Part shown: piece after piece, positions 36,102-45,266 of the stretch | Layout of the letters: each line of letters opens with the position of its first letter | Numbering within the stretch: position 1 is the stretch's first letter | Source of the DNA: Qipengyuania polymorpha | GTDB lineage: Bacteria > Pseudomonadota > Alphaproteobacteria > Sphingomonadales > Sphingomonadaceae | Reading direction: 5' to 3' | Length of the DNA: 64,000 nt | Assembly: GCF_019711435.1 (NCBI RefSeq) | Contig: NZ_JAIGNK010000001.1 | Location: 186,001-250,000, forward strand | Notes under the pieces: generated by a model | Database searches by the model: none | The model's input: the letters and a program-made list of their open reading frames with translations, nothing else | What the model was told of the DNA's origin: nothing | Made by a program: the position numbers and the translations under genes

Positions 36102-36371
36102 ATGGCACATAAAAAAGCAGGCGGTTCATCGCGTAACGGTCGCGACTCAGCCGGTCGTCGTCTTGGTGTAAAGAAGTTCGGCAGCGAAAACGTCGTCGCC
36201 GGCAACATTATCGTGCGCCAGCGCGGCACGAAGTTCTACCCGGCCGTCAACGTCGGCATGGGCAAGGACCACACGCTGTTCGCGCTTACCGATGGCGTCG
36301 TCCGATTCCACTCGGGCAAGCTCGGCCGCAAATACGTATCGGTCGACCAGATGGCTGAAGCTGCCGAATAA
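36102..36371 (+). CDS. rpmA: 50S ribosomal protein L27
   Basis: 89 residues, beginning [18 protein letters not shown], the usual L27 N-terminus that reaches into the peptidyl-transferase centre. [12 protein letters not shown] and [13 protein letters not shown] follow. No N-terminal extension is present, so no Prp-type processing is needed. Second gene of the rplU-rpmA operon, closed by the terminator at 36439-36476. Confidence 0.97.
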   Translation: MAHKKAGGSSRNGRDSAGRRLGVKKFGSENVVAGNIIVRQRGTKFYPAVNVGMGKDHTLFALTDGVVRFHSGKLGRKYVSVDQMAEAAE

Positions 36372-36438
36372 ACGGACGCTCCGATAACGGGATCGTCCAG
36401 ACGAGACGGTCCCAGCCGGGCTAACGACCCGGCAGACG

Positions 36439-36476
36439 AAGAGGGAGATGGGGCCGACCCGTCTCCCTCTTGTCGT
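36439..36476 (+). terminator. Rho-independent terminator after rpmA
   Basis: A stem of about 14 base pairs: the AAGAGGGAGATGGG arm pairs with CCCGTCTCCCTCTT (one G-U pair) across a four-base loop, followed by a T-rich stretch. It lies in the 211-base gap before the acetyltransferase gene, which otherwise holds only GC-rich sequence. Confidence 0.85.
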
Positions 36477-36582
36477 TTCTCCCTCTTCGAAAATCGCATG
36501 GGCGGAAATTCCTTTCGCCATCACGCAATTGTCACGTGTCCGGCCTAGGAGCCCGGAGCGTGGTCCTACGGGGAGAATACCA

Positions 36583-37122
36583 ATGTTCCATGTCACCGAA
36601 AGGCTGCTGTTGCGGCCTGCCTGGCCCGAAGATGCAGAAGCACTGTTTGGCGGAATCGCCGACAAGGGTGTCGTCCGCAATCTTGCCAGTGCGCCCTGGC
36701 CGTATCTCCCCGAACATGCCCGCCAATTCGTCATGCGCGAGGCGGAACCGCTCTATCCGAAATTCCTCATTACCCGTCCGGGCGCGAAGGGGTCCGAACT
36801 GATCGGCTGTATCGGCATCGATCCGGGTGAAGGCGGGACCGAACTGGGATACTGGATTGCGCGGCCCGCGTGGGGGCAGGGCTTTGCCACCGAGGCCGGT
36901 CGCGGCATCCTCGAGGTGGCCCGGCTGCTCGGCCACACGCGCCTGCGTGCCGGCCACTTCACCGACAACCCGGCCTCCGGAAAGGTCCTCAGGAAGCTCG
37001 GCTTCGTGCCCACCGGCAAGAGCGCGATGCGCCATAGCTGCGGCAGGGGCGAGGAAGCGGAATGCGTGATGTTTCGCCTCGAACTCGAAGCGGAAACCGG
37101 GCCCAGCCTGCAAGCCGCCTGA
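36583..37122 (+). CDS. GNAT-family N-acetyltransferase
   Basis: 179 residues from ATG 36583, with a GGGGAG ribosome binding site. TERLLLRPAWPEDAEALFGGI is the usual start of RimJ/RimL-like acetyltransferases. GYWIARPAWGQGFATEAGRG is the acetyl-CoA-binding motif A, and NPASGKVLRKLGFVPTG is motif B. Acetyl-CoA is the donor; the acceptor (ribosomal protein N-terminus or small molecule) is not known. A stand-alone gene bounded by terminators on both sides. Confidence 0.9.
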   Translation: MFHVTERLLLRPAWPEDAEALFGGIADKGVVRNLASAPWPYLPEHARQFVMREAEPLYPKFLITRPGAKGSELIGCIGIDPGEGGTELGYWIARPAWGQGFATEAGRGILEVARLLGHTRLRAGHFTDNPASGKVLRKLGFVPTGKSAMRHSCGRGEEAECVMFRLELEAETGPSLQAA

Positions 37123-37126
37123 TAAA

Positions 37127-37158
37127 AAAGGCCCCGCGAGCGATCTCGCGGGGCCTTT
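37127..37158. terminator. Bidirectional rho-independent terminator
   Basis: AAAGGCCCCGCGAG pairs perfectly with CTCGCGGGGCCTTT (14 base pairs, CGAT loop). An A-run precedes the stem and T-rich sequence follows it, so it can end both the rightward acetyltransferase gene and the convergent hydrolase gene. Confidence 0.9.
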
Positions 37159-37182
37159 CGTTTGCGACCCGATAGCTCGGGG

Positions 37183-38058
37183 TTATTCGGCCGGCATCAG
37201 CGCGGCTTCGAATTCGCCTTCGTGCTTGCCGATGAGCGCGCGGTCATCGTGGTCCCACGGGTGGAAGCCGGGCTTGAAATAGGCCAGCCACGCGGGGAAG
37301 ATGCGGCGCACCACGCCGGGCTTGACGGTGAGGTACTTCAGCAGGCCCCACTTGGCTTTCCAGCCGGTGATGCCATCCTGCTCGAGCAATTCGAGCGTGT
37401 CTTCCCAGCGGTGTTTGAAGAAGCGCGCGGTGACCAGCAGCATCATGATGTTGCGCACCTTGTAGCGGCGCCACTTGGACCAGTCCCTGGTCGCGTGGTT
37501 CCAGGTATCGAAGGCCACGCCCTTGTGCTCGATTTCCTCGACCGAATGCCATTCCCACATGGCGCGGACCTCGGGGTCGGCATCCTTGAAATGGGCCGGA
37601 TTGCCGAGGAATTCGGCGGCCATCATCGCGGTGTAATGTTCCAGCGCCATGGTCGAGGCGAGGTTGAGGTATTCCGGGCGGCCCTTGAACATAGCCAGCA
37701 TCTCGGCAACGCGGCCATCGATAGCCTTGATATTGTAGCCATGGTCTTCGGCAAGGCGGTTGAAGGCGATGTGCTCGCGCGTGTGGTTGATTTCTTGGCG
37801 CACGAAGGCGCGGATTTCTTCCGCCAGCTTCGGGTCTGCACCCTCGCGGTGGGCCTTCACCGCCTCGATAAAGAACGCCTCGCCGCGCGGGAACGTGGCG
37901 GAAAGCGCGTTGTGCCAGGCGGTGCCGAAGGGCTCGCCCGCCCACCAGCGCCGCGGGGTGGTGCCGCGGTTGAAGCGCTCGTCGCGCACGGTGATGGTGA
38001 GGTCTGCAGGTGCCGGTGAATTGGCGGTGTCGGTGTCGATCGTGACGGGGGCGTTCAT
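37183..38058 (-). CDS. Predicted metal-dependent hydrolase (PF10118 family)
   Basis: 291 residues, all-helical. Several Glu/His pairs fit a ferritin-like di-iron site: RQEINHTREHIAFNR, STMALEHYTAMMA, and WEWHSVEEIEHKGVAFD with E-x-x-E-H patterns. YKVRNIMMLLVTARFF is a probable amphipathic or membrane-associated helix. The COG2838-type label 'predicted metal-dependent hydrolase' is historical, and the biochemical function is unknown. The gene is divergent from a TetR regulator, and two perfect palindromes cover its apparent promoter, so TetR repression is likely. Confidence 0.82.
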   Translation of the reverse strand: MNAPVTIDTDTANSPAPADLTITVRDERFNRGTTPRRWWAGEPFGTAWHNALSATFPRGEAFFIEAVKAHREGADPKLAEEIRAFVRQEINHTREHIAFNRLAEDHGYNIKAIDGRVAEMLAMFKGRPEYLNLASTMALEHYTAMMAAEFLGNPAHFKDADPEVRAMWEWHSVEEIEHKGVAFDTWNHATRDWSKWRRYKVRNIMMLLVTARFFKHRWEDTLELLEQDGITGWKAKWGLLKYLTVKPGVVRRIFPAWLAYFKPGFHPWDHDDRALIGKHEGEFEAALMPAE

Positions 38059-38077
38059 GGAAGGCTCCGGGAGTTAA

Positions 38078-38118
38078 CTTACATTGTTGTAAGTAGTGCT
38101 TACTGACATAGATGTCAA
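38078..38118 (-). promoter_or_regulatory. Promoter and paired palindromes in the TetR/hydrolase divergent region
   Basis: On the minus strand TTGACA (38118-38113), a 17-base spacer and TACTTA (38095-38090) form a good promoter for the hydrolase gene. CTTACA-TTGT-TGTAAG (38078-38093) overlaps the -10 and TGACAT-AG-ATGTCA (38104-38117) overlaps the -35; both are perfect dyads. These are fitting operators for the divergent TetR regulator. Confidence 0.65.
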
Positions 38119-38174
38119 TAAGCTTGCCCATGCCGCTTTCCGAAACGCGCCCGATGGGTTAACGCGTTTCCGAC

Positions 38175-38774
38175 ATGGCTACTCGCAAGCGTTTATCTCC
38201 CGAAGAATCGCGCCTCGCAGCGCTTGAAGCCGCGCGCGGCCTGCTTATCGAAACAGGTCCGCAATCGGTGACGCTGAAGGCGGTGGCGAGCCGTATCGGG
38301 CGCACGCATGCGAATTTGCTGCACCATTTCGGATCGGCGGCAGGACTGCAGAAGGCGCTTGCCGGTCATCTCGCGCAGGCCGTGTGCGCGACCATCGCCG
38401 ATGCAGTCCGCGCGAGCAGGGCGGGGTTGGGAAGTCCGCGCGAGGTGGTCGACCTCGCCTTCGATGCTTTCGACAAGGAAGGTGCTGGCGCGCTCGCCAG
38501 CTGGATGATCCTGACCGGCAACGAGGATGCTCTCACTCCCATCGTCGAGACAATCCATCGGCTGGTCGACGAGATTGCACCCGAAGAGGCCGCCCATTCG
38601 GGCAATGCCACGCAGGTCCACGAAGAGACCCTGGCGCTCGTACTGATGGCGATGGGTGATGCGCTGATCGGCGGGGCGCTGTCTCGTTCGCTCGGCCTTC
38701 CCGAAACCGCCGCGCGTGACCGTGCGGAGCGGATGCTGGTGCGTTCGCTGGAGGCTACACTTCCGAAGGCGTAA
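38175..38774 (+). CDS. TetR/AcrR family transcriptional regulator
   Basis: 199 residues. The N-terminal helix-turn-helix spans about 12-60: RLAALEAARGLLIETGPQSV, then LKAVASRIGRTHANLLHHFG, the typical TetR DNA-binding layout. The C-terminal ligand domain is helical and unassigned. It is divergent from the metal-dependent hydrolase gene and likely regulates it and itself through the palindromes at 38078-38117. The 3' end overlaps ygfZ by 20 bases in convergent orientation. Ligand unknown. Confidence 0.9.
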   Translation: MATRKRLSPEESRLAALEAARGLLIETGPQSVTLKAVASRIGRTHANLLHHFGSAAGLQKALAGHLAQAVCATIADAVRASRAGLGSPREVVDLAFDAFDKEGAGALASWMILTGNEDALTPIVETIHRLVDEIAPEEAAHSGNATQVHEETLALVLMAMGDALIGGALSRSLGLPETAARDRAERMLVRSLEATLPKA

Positions 38775-39498
38775 GCCCTGAGCGCATCCATTCGGGCGCG
38801 CTCTCGATGTCGATATCGCTCACCCGCAGATGATCGACGGCAAGGCCGAGATCCTCGTAAGCTACCTTGCGGCGCTTCTCGTCGGACTTGTCGAGCGGGA
38901 CCACCACCAGCCGCCGGTTGACCTTGCTGCGCCAGTTCATGCGCGCGGTGTTTTCCTGGCCGATGTAGCAACCCTTGTCGAAGGCCACCCCGTGCAGTTC
39001 GACCGCATTGGTTTCGAGCCACAATATGTCGCCCAGTTCGGAGCGGCCCTCGGGCACGCCCATCGCGACGCGGTGGGCTATGTAGTCTTCGTCGGCAGCC
39101 TCGTCGGTTTCCAGGGCTGGTGCCAGCCAGCGCTGACCCAGCGCGGCGAGCCGCGGATCGGCGGCGCCGCCATCCCCGCCGTGCTTTTCCCAATGGACTG
39201 CAACGCTCTCGTCCACTGCGATGTCGATCTTCCGGCGCAGGCGGTAGAGCGAGAGGCGTTTCGCAAGCTCCCCGGCAAATTCGGCCTCGCAGTCGAGCAG
39301 CAATCCGCCATCTCCCGCTGGCCAGACCAGCATGTCGAACAGCGCCTTGCCCTGCGGGGTCAGCAGGCCTGTATAGACGGGCAGGGGCTTCTTCACGTCG
39401 TTGGTGAGCAGACCCTGCAGGAAGTCGGTGACGCTCTCGCAGTCGTCTGTCGGGGTCACGCGAACAACGGCGCGGTTCATCAGGCGGGTGGCTGTCAT
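38755..39498 (-). CDS. ygfZ: Folate-binding YgfZ-family protein (Fe-S cluster biogenesis)
   Basis: 247 residues, GcvT-like fold. The signature K-G-C-Y-I-G-Q-E occurs in VAFDKGCYIGQENTARM; its Cys is essential in YgfZ. LQGLLTNDVKK in the N-terminal third matches the family's folate-binding region. In E. coli YgfZ uses tetrahydrofolate to support assembly or repair of certain Fe-S enzymes, including MiaB. It is divergent from pyrC, with only 39 bases between start codons. Confidence 0.92.
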   Translation of the reverse strand: MTATRLMNRAVVRVTPTDDCESVTDFLQGLLTNDVKKPLPVYTGLLTPQGKALFDMLVWPAGDGGLLLDCEAEFAGELAKRLSLYRLRRKIDIAVDESVAVHWEKHGGDGGAADPRLAALGQRWLAPALETDEAADEDYIAHRVAMGVPEGRSELGDILWLETNAVELHGVAFDKGCYIGQENTARMNWRSKVNRRLVVVPLDKSDEKRRKVAYEDLGLAVDHLRVSDIDIESAPEWMRSGLTPSEV

Positions 39499-39537
39499 GC
39501 GTGACAGATAGGCCGCCCGCCGCCATAGGCAACCGTC

Positions 39538-40584
39538 ATGAGCACGCCCACCGAATCGCTGACCATCCGCCGCCCCGACGACTGGCACCTCCATTTCCGC
39601 GACGGTGCGACCATGCGCGCGGTCGTTCCGCACACCGCGCGCCAGTTCGCGCGCGCCATCGTGATGCCGAACCTCGCGCCGCCGGTGACCACCAGCGCGC
39701 TGGCTGCCGCCTACCGCGACCGGATTCTCGAGGCCGTGCCCGAGGGTATCGAATTCACGCCGCTGATGACCGCCTATCTCACCGACGAGACCGATGCCGA
39801 CGACCTTGCGACCGGTTTCGCGGACGGCGTGCTGACGGCGGCCAAGCTCTATCCCGCCGGTGCGACGACCAATTCCGCGCACGGCGTGACCGATGTCGCC
39901 AATATCGAAGGCGTGCTGGCAAAGATGGCCGAGGTCGGCATGCCGCTCTGCGTCCATGGCGAAGTTACCCATGCCGATATCGACATCTTCGACCGCGAGG
40001 CGGTGTTCATCGACCGCATCCTCGCACCGCTGGTCGAGCGGATGCCGGAACTCAAGGTCATTTTCGAACACATCACGACGAAGCAGGCGGCCGAATTCGT
40101 GGACGCCACCGGATCGAATGTCGGCGCAACCATCACGCCGCAGCATTTGCACATCAACCGGAACGCCATCCTTGTCGGCGGAATTCGCCCGCACATGTTC
40201 TGCCTCCCTGTCGCCAAGCGCGAAGAGCACCGGCTGGCGCTACGCAAGGCTGCGACTTCGGGGTCGGCCAAATATTTCCTCGGCACCGACAGCGCGCCGC
40301 ACCACCGCCACGCAAAGGAAAGTGATTGCGGCTGTGCGGGCATATTCAACGCGCCCTTCGCGCTCGAAAGCTATGTCACCGTGTTCGACGAGGAAAATGC
40401 GCTCGAACATTTCGAGGCCTTCGCCAGCCTCAACGGTCCGGCGTTCTACGGCTTGCCGGTCAACGAGGGCACGGTGACACTGGAGAAGGCACCGGTGGAG
40501 GTGCCCGCAGAGGTCGATGGCGGCGGGGCCGAAATCGTGCCCTTCCACGCGGGCGAAACGCTCAAGTGGCGGCTGGCTTCCTAG
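39538..40584 (+). CDS. pyrC: Dihydroorotase (class II type)
   Basis: 348 residues. [10 protein letters not shown] carries the H-x-H metal site and [13 protein letters not shown] has the Lys that becomes carboxylated and bridges two zinc ions. [16 protein letters not shown] and GTDSAPH supply further metal and catalytic residues. It cyclises carbamoyl-aspartate to dihydroorotate in pyrimidine synthesis. The size and motifs are those of the E. coli-type PyrC. The end overlaps the convergent EamA transporter gene by 23 bases. Confidence 0.96.
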   Translation: MSTPTESLTIRRPDDWHLHFRDGATMRAVVPHTARQFARAIVMPNLAPPVTTSALAAAYRDRILEAVPEGIEFTPLMTAYLTDETDADDLATGFADGVLTAAKLYPAGATTNSAHGVTDVANIEGVLAKMAEVGMPLCVHGEVTHADIDIFDREAVFIDRILAPLVERMPELKVIFEHITTKQAAEFVDATGSNVGATITPQHLHINRNAILVGGIRPHMFCLPVAKREEHRLALRKAATSGSAKYFLGTDSAPHHRHAKESDCGCAGIFNAPFALESYVTVFDEENALEHFEAFASLNGPAFYGLPVNEGTVTLEKAPVEVPAEVDGGGAEIVPFHAGETLKWRLAS

Positions 40585-41464
40585 AGCGCGACCACAAGTC
40601 CCACACGAATATGGCCGCTGCCGCCCAGATGCAGGCGAAGCAGGCGGCTTGCACCGGCTTCAGGTCTTCGCCGAAGACGGTCAGGCCCAGCACGAAGACG
40701 ATGCTGGGCGCGAGAAACTGGATGAAGCCCAGCGTCGAATAGGGCAGTCGCCGTGCGGCAATAGCGAACATCAGCAGCGGGATAGCCGTCAGCGCGCCGC
40801 CCAGCATAATGGCGAGGCTGAGGCCTGTATCTTGCGTGAAGGATGAGCCTGCGGGAAGCCCGGCATAATAAAAGGTGACTGCCGCCGAAGGGATGAGCAG
40901 CAGCATGGATTCGATAGTCAGGCCGGGGAGCGCGCCAACATCGACCTGCTTGCGGATGAGGCCATAGGTGCCGAAGCTCAGCGCCAGTGTCAGGCTTATC
41001 CAGAGCGTCGTCAACGCCCCGCCGAGCAGCAGCGACACGCCCACCGCCGCCAGCGCGACCGCCGCCCATTGCGGGCGCGACAATTGCTCCTTCAAAAGCA
41101 GCGTACCGAGAAGCACATTGACCAGCGGGTTGATGTAATAGCCGAGGCTGGCGGCGTAGATGTAGCCCTTCTGGATGGCCCAGACATAGACCACCCAGTT
41201 CACCGCGATGAGCGTGGAGGAGAGCAGCAGCCAGCCCAACGTCCTGCGGTTGGAGAGCGCGGCAATCAGTTGCGGCAATTGCTTCCGCACCGCCACGATG
41301 AGCAGGCACAGCGGCAGCGTCCAGATGATGCGCCAGCCGACGAATTCGAACGCCGGCACTTCGCGCACGAGGATGAGGTAGAGCGGCAGGAAACCCCAGA
41401 TGACATAGGCCCCGAGCGCTGCGGCGAGACCCGTCTTCGGGTGTTCGGTTCCTGTCGTCTCCAT
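40562..41464 (-). CDS. EamA family transporter, RarD-like
   Basis: 300 residues with ten predicted membrane helices in the DMT/EamA arrangement. [20 protein letters not shown] at the N-terminus and [19 protein letters not shown] at mid-protein match the RarD group. [18 protein letters not shown] is the second-half counterpart. RarD relates to chloramphenicol sensitivity in Pseudomonas, but the natural substrate is unknown. Start at ATG 41464; an upstream alternative (41503) is not needed. Confidence 0.87.
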   Translation of the reverse strand: METTGTEHPKTGLAAALGAYVIWGFLPLYLILVREVPAFEFVGWRIIWTLPLCLLIVAVRKQLPQLIAALSNRRTLGWLLLSSTLIAVNWVVYVWAIQKGYIYAASLGYYINPLVNVLLGTLLLKEQLSRPQWAAVALAAVGVSLLLGGALTTLWISLTLALSFGTYGLIRKQVDVGALPGLTIESMLLLIPSAAVTFYYAGLPAGSSFTQDTGLSLAIMLGGALTAIPLLMFAIAARRLPYSTLGFIQFLAPSIVFVLGLTVFGEDLKPVQAACFACIWAAAAIFVWDLWSRSRKPAAT

Positions 41465-41645
41465 GAATGAAGCGCGGTTAGGCGGGCTTGGGCGCGCCCG
41501 CAAGCTTCATCTCGTCAGCTGGAAAATCACGGCTCGTCGATAATCCGAATTCTGACGCCGACGTTGCATTCGGTTCAGGAAAGCGGGCGTATTGCTGAAC
41601 GGGTCAACAGGAAACCCGAGTCGAATACGACCGAAGGAAGTGATT

Positions 41646-42161
41646 ATGCCGAAGCTCACCAAGACCCTTTCGCTGGCCATTGCCGCCACCGGCCTCACGC
41701 TGGCCATGCCGGCCGCTGCAGCCGTTCCCGCCCATGCCGCACCGCAGGCACATGCCAATGCCGCCGTGGGTGTCGACATGACCTTTGAGCACGGCAAGCA
41801 TCACAAGAAATACAAGAAGCGCAAGCATCGCCACCACCACGCGCGTCGCTATGACGAGCGCCGCTACTACCGCGATGACCGCCGCTATTACCGTGAGCGT
41901 CCCTATTACATGCGTTATGACCGCAACTGGGGCCGCCCGGTTTACCGCGACACCCGCATCTGGCGTGGCCGCGACAACCGTTATTACTGCCGCAAGGAAG
42001 ACGGCACCACCGGCCTGCTGGTCGGGGCAGGTGTCGGCGCGCTGATCGGCCATGAAGTGGCCGGTCGCGGCGGAGACCGCACGCTCGGCGCGATTGTCGG
42101 CGGTGCTGCAGGCGCGCTGCTCGGCCGGTCGATCGACCGCTCGAACACCCGCTGCGGTTAA
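41646..42161 (+). CDS. Secreted glycine-zipper 2TM domain protein
   Basis: 171 residues from ATG 41646, with an AAGGAAG ribosome binding site. The signal peptide runs to about residue 30, cleaved near AHA. A very basic His/Lys/Arg/Tyr-rich middle follows (HGKHHKKYKKRKHRHHH, then RRYYRDDRRYYRERPYY). The C-terminal half is a glycine-zipper: GLLVGAGVGALIGHEVAG and GAIVGGAAGALLGRS, as in Rick_17kDa/SlyB-like outer membrane proteins. Probably inserts in or lines the outer membrane; the basic region could bind LPS or nucleic acid. Followed by a terminator. Confidence 0.85.
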   Translation: MPKLTKTLSLAIAATGLTLAMPAAAAVPAHAAPQAHANAAVGVDMTFEHGKHHKKYKKRKHRHHHARRYDERRYYRDDRRYYRERPYYMRYDRNWGRPVYRDTRIWRGRDNRYYCRKEDGTTGLLVGAGVGALIGHEVAGRGGDRTLGAIVGGAAGALLGRSIDRSNTRCG

Positions 42162-42225
42162 GAATACCCCTCTCGAGGCCGTGCCCACCCGCGGCCAAGA
42201 GCACGAACCCCGCAGGGATCGTGTC

Positions 42226-42263
42226 GAGGCGTCGTCCGGGAGACCGGGCGGCGCCTCTTTACT
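42226..42263 (+). terminator. Hairpin terminator after the glycine-zipper gene
   Basis: The GAGGCGTCGTCCGG arm (42226-42239) pairs with CCGGGCGGCGCCTC (42244-42257, two G-U pairs), with loop GAGA and a TTTACTT tail. It ends within the stop region of the convergent astD gene. Confidence 0.7.
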
Positions 42264-43707
42264 TGTGTGCGTCCTTGGACTTGCGCGGACCCTTGTTCGC
42301 ATCCTTCAGGCCCACGCCGATGCTGGCACGCGGCTGGTCGACCTCGGTGCTGGCGACCGGATAGGCGCAGTAATCGGCCGCGTAATAGGCTGCAGGGCGA
42401 TGGTTGCCCGACAGGCCGATGCCGCCGAAAGGCGCAGCTGACGATGCGCCATTGGTCGGGCGGTTCCAGTTGACGATACCGGCGCGCGCTTCGCTCCAGA
42501 ACTTCTCGAAATCCTTGGGCTCGCCGCCGATGAGCGAGGCCGACAGGCCGTAACGCGTGTTGTTAGCCTCGACGATGGCCTCGTCGAAATCCTTGACGCG
42601 GATGACCTGAAGCAGCGGGCCGAACAGTTCGACGTCGGGCCGCTCGTCGATGGCAGTGGTTTCCACGATGCCGGGGGTGAGGAAGGGCAAGCCTTCCTTC
42701 GGACGGGTCATCTCGAGAATGTCCTCCGCCCCGTGATCGAGCAGTGCCTCGCGGCTCTGCAGCAGGATATCGGCGGCATCGTTGTCGATGACCGTGCCCA
42801 TGAAGGGTTGCGGGTCGGCGAAGGGTTCGTCGACCAGCAGCCGCCCGGACAGGCTTTTGACTGCCGGGATGATGTCGTCATAGATCTCGTCGGGCACGAT
42901 CAGGCGGCGCGCGGCGGTGCAGCGCTGGCCCGCGGTGGTGAAGGCCGACTGGATGATGGTGACCGCCGCATCCTCGATTTTCGGCGTCGGCAGCATGACG
43001 ATAGGGTTGTTGCCGCCCATCTCCAGCGCAACGATCTTGGCCGGGTTGCTGGCCAGTTTCTTGTTGATGGCGATGCCCGCCTGCGCCGAGCCGGTGAACA
43101 GCAGGCCGTCGATATCGGGATGGCCGACCAGCGCCTTGCCGGTCGCCGCACCGCCATGGACGCACTGGATGACATCCTCGGGCACTTCGGCTTCGTGGAA
43201 CAACTTGGTCAGGAATTCGCCGACCGCAGGCGTCTTCTCGCTCGGCTTGAAGACCACGACATTGCCCGCGATGAGCGCCGGAACGATGTGGCCGTTGGGC
43301 AGGTGCGCGGGGAAGTTATAGGGGCCGAGCACAGCCATCACGCCATGCGGCTTGTGGCGCAGCGCCGCGCTTCCCTGCAGCGCGCTGTCGAGCTTCTTCT
43401 GGCCGGTGCGCTCGGCATAGGCCTTGATGGAAATCTCGACCTTGTTCTTGACCGCCTCGACTTCGGTGCGGGCCTCCCACAGGGGCTTGCCCGTCTCGCG
43501 CGCGATGAGTTCAGCGAAGGGTTCGGAGTGTTTGAGGACCTGGTTGGCAAAGCGGCGCATGAATTCCATGCGTTTCGATACGGACTCGCTCGCCCAGCCG
43601 CGCTTGGCAGCGAGCGCGCGTTCCATTGCATCATCGACACTGCCGACCTTGCCACGCCAGATCTGGTCGCCTGTCGCCGGCTCGGTGGAAATCATCTTTT
43701 CGGCCAC
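42259..43707 (-). CDS. astD: N-succinylglutamate 5-semialdehyde dehydrogenase (AstD)
   Basis: 482 residues, aldehyde dehydrogenase superfamily. GPYNFPAHLPNGHI and FTGSAQAG build the NAD site. LEMGGNNP contains the general-base Glu and GQRCTAARR the catalytic Cys. ENGPLL-type and PFGGIGLSGNHRP stretches match AstD. It oxidises succinylglutamate semialdehyde in the arginine succinyltransferase pathway. The other ast genes (astA, astB, astC, astE) are not in this window, so it is isolated here. The stop lies in the tail of the terminator of the convergent glycine-zipper gene. Confidence 0.9.
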   Translation of the reverse strand: MAEKMISTEPATGDQIWRGKVGSVDDAMERALAAKRGWASESVSKRMEFMRRFANQVLKHSEPFAELIARETGKPLWEARTEVEAVKNKVEISIKAYAERTGQKKLDSALQGSAALRHKPHGVMAVLGPYNFPAHLPNGHIVPALIAGNVVVFKPSEKTPAVGEFLTKLFHEAEVPEDVIQCVHGGAATGKALVGHPDIDGLLFTGSAQAGIAINKKLASNPAKIVALEMGGNNPIVMLPTPKIEDAAVTIIQSAFTTAGQRCTAARRLIVPDEIYDDIIPAVKSLSGRLLVDEPFADPQPFMGTVIDNDAADILLQSREALLDHGAEDILEMTRPKEGLPFLTPGIVETTAIDERPDVELFGPLLQVIRVKDFDEAIVEANNTRYGLSASLIGGEPKDFEKFWSEARAGIVNWNRPTNGASSAAPFGGIGLSGNHRPAAYYAADYCAYPVASTEVDQPRASIGVGLKDANKGPRKSKDAHK

Positions 43708-43774
43708 TTATTCGCCTGTCCTTGAACCCGTTGCCCTTGTTGAAACCAGCCTATGTGACTTCTGTCTTGGCGCG

Positions 43775-45187
43775 TCAAATTGAGTTTTTGCTAATGTGCC
43801 CGGCCGGTACGGGAGCAGGTCCGTGTGCCTCTCCCATCCGGCGAAGGCGGGCGACCTTGTCGTGCAAGGGCTGCCAGTCGTCGCGCTCGTCGATGGCGGA
43901 CCAGATGGCCTCGACCTCGTCGATGAGCATGCTCTCGGGAGCGCCTTCGCTCCAGTAGGGGTGGTCATCCCCGATGGCGGTATAGCTTTGCAGCAATTCG
44001 CCCAGCTCGCCTTCGCCTGACTTGCCGCCGCGGTGACGGTAGAAGAAGGCATCGGGCTGTTCGCCGCTTTCGGCCATGGCGGCTTCGGACAGGCCGACGA
44101 GCCTGCCGTCGTCTTCCAGCCCCTTGCTTTCTATGCCGAGCCGCCAGCACCAGCGCCTTCCCACGGCTGCCATGTAGAGCGGCCCGAACCGTTCCATCGC
44201 GGCAATCAGCGGCGGTGCGTCGGCGAGGGTTCGAAGCGCAATGGCGAACTGGCCGCAGTTCCAGTGCAGCGCCTCGGGCTGGCGGCCGAAGGCGTAGAGG
44301 CCCTGATGGTCGAAATAGGCGGCGGTGAAGCCCGGCTCCCACTTGGGCAGGAAGCGCCAGGGGCCGTAATCGAAGCTCTCGCCCGAGATGTTCATATTGT
44401 CGGTGTTGAGCACGCCATGGACGAAGCCCGCCACCATCCAGCTTGCCGCAAGGTCGGCGAGCCGCTCGACCACGAGATGCATCAGCTGCACGGCCGGTTC
44501 GTCGCGGCCCGGCGCGTCTTCGGGTGGGGGAGGGCCGGGGAACTGGGTGAGGCAATAATCGACCAGCGCGGCCATGTGGTCCATTTCCTCAAGGACCATA
44601 AGGCGCTGGAATGTGCCGATGCGAATGTGGCCATGGCTCAGCCGGGTCATCACGGCTGAGCGGGTGGGCGAGGGCTCGTCGCCGCGCTCGAGCTGTTCGC
44701 CGGTCTCGACGATGCTGAAGGTCTTGGAGGTGTTCACCCCCAGCGCCTCGAGCATTTCGGTGGCGAGAATTTCGCGTAACCCGCCCTTAAGCGTCAGCCG
44801 CCCGTCGCCCGCGCGGCTCCATGGCGTCTGGCCCGAGCCCTTGGTGCCGAGGTCGAGCAGGCGCTCCTCGCCATCGCGCATTTGCGCAAAAAGAAACCCG
44901 CGCCCGTCACCGATATCGGGATTGTACACGCGGAACTGGTGGCCGTGATAGCGCAGCGCCAAGGGCTTGGGCAGGTTCTCGGGCAGCGGCAGGAAGCGCC
45001 CGAAATGTTTCAGCCATTCCTCGTCCGACAGACCGTCCAGCCCGACCGCCGCAGCCCAGCGGTCGTTGCGGAAGCGCAGTTTCGTCTCGGGAAAATCGGC
45101 TGCCGCCACCTCGTCGCCGAGCCAGTCGGCCAGCGTCTCGATAGGCGTAACGGGGCGGTATTCGGAATGTTCGGGCGCGCTCGGCAT
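43775..45187 (-). CDS. selO: Protein adenylyltransferase SelO (YdiU/UPF0061)
   Basis: 470 residues from ATG 45187; ATGs at 45214 and 45268 lie upstream in frame, the latter inside the divergent gene. GKGSGQTPWSR-like LGTKGSGQTPWSRAGDGR is the nucleotide-binding glycine-rich loop of this pseudokinase family. VHGVLNTDNMNISGESFDYGPW carries the catalytic Asp and metal-binding residues (N-T-D-N-M and D-Y-G-P). The enzyme AMPylates protein substrates. No selenocysteine is present, as in other bacteria. It is 67 bases from astD but shows no overlap. Confidence 0.92.
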   Translation of the reverse strand: MPSAPEHSEYRPVTPIETLADWLGDEVAAADFPETKLRFRNDRWAAAVGLDGLSDEEWLKHFGRFLPLPENLPKPLALRYHGHQFRVYNPDIGDGRGFLFAQMRDGEERLLDLGTKGSGQTPWSRAGDGRLTLKGGLREILATEMLEALGVNTSKTFSIVETGEQLERGDEPSPTRSAVMTRLSHGHIRIGTFQRLMVLEEMDHMAALVDYCLTQFPGPPPPEDAPGRDEPAVQLMHLVVERLADLAASWMVAGFVHGVLNTDNMNISGESFDYGPWRFLPKWEPGFTAAYFDHQGLYAFGRQPEALHWNCGQFAIALRTLADAPPLIAAMERFGPLYMAAVGRRWCWRLGIESKGLEDDGRLVGLSEAAMAESGEQPDAFFYRHRGGKSGEGELGELLQSYTAIGDDHPYWSEGAPESMLIDEVEAIWSAIDERDDWQPLHDKVARLRRMGEAHGPAPVPAGHISKNSI

Positions 45188-45266
45188 GGAACGGGGATGG
45201 GGACCGCGCCACATACATGCAAGTCGTCTCTCGAATTTTGCGCAAAGGCGCGCTACCGGAGCAGTC

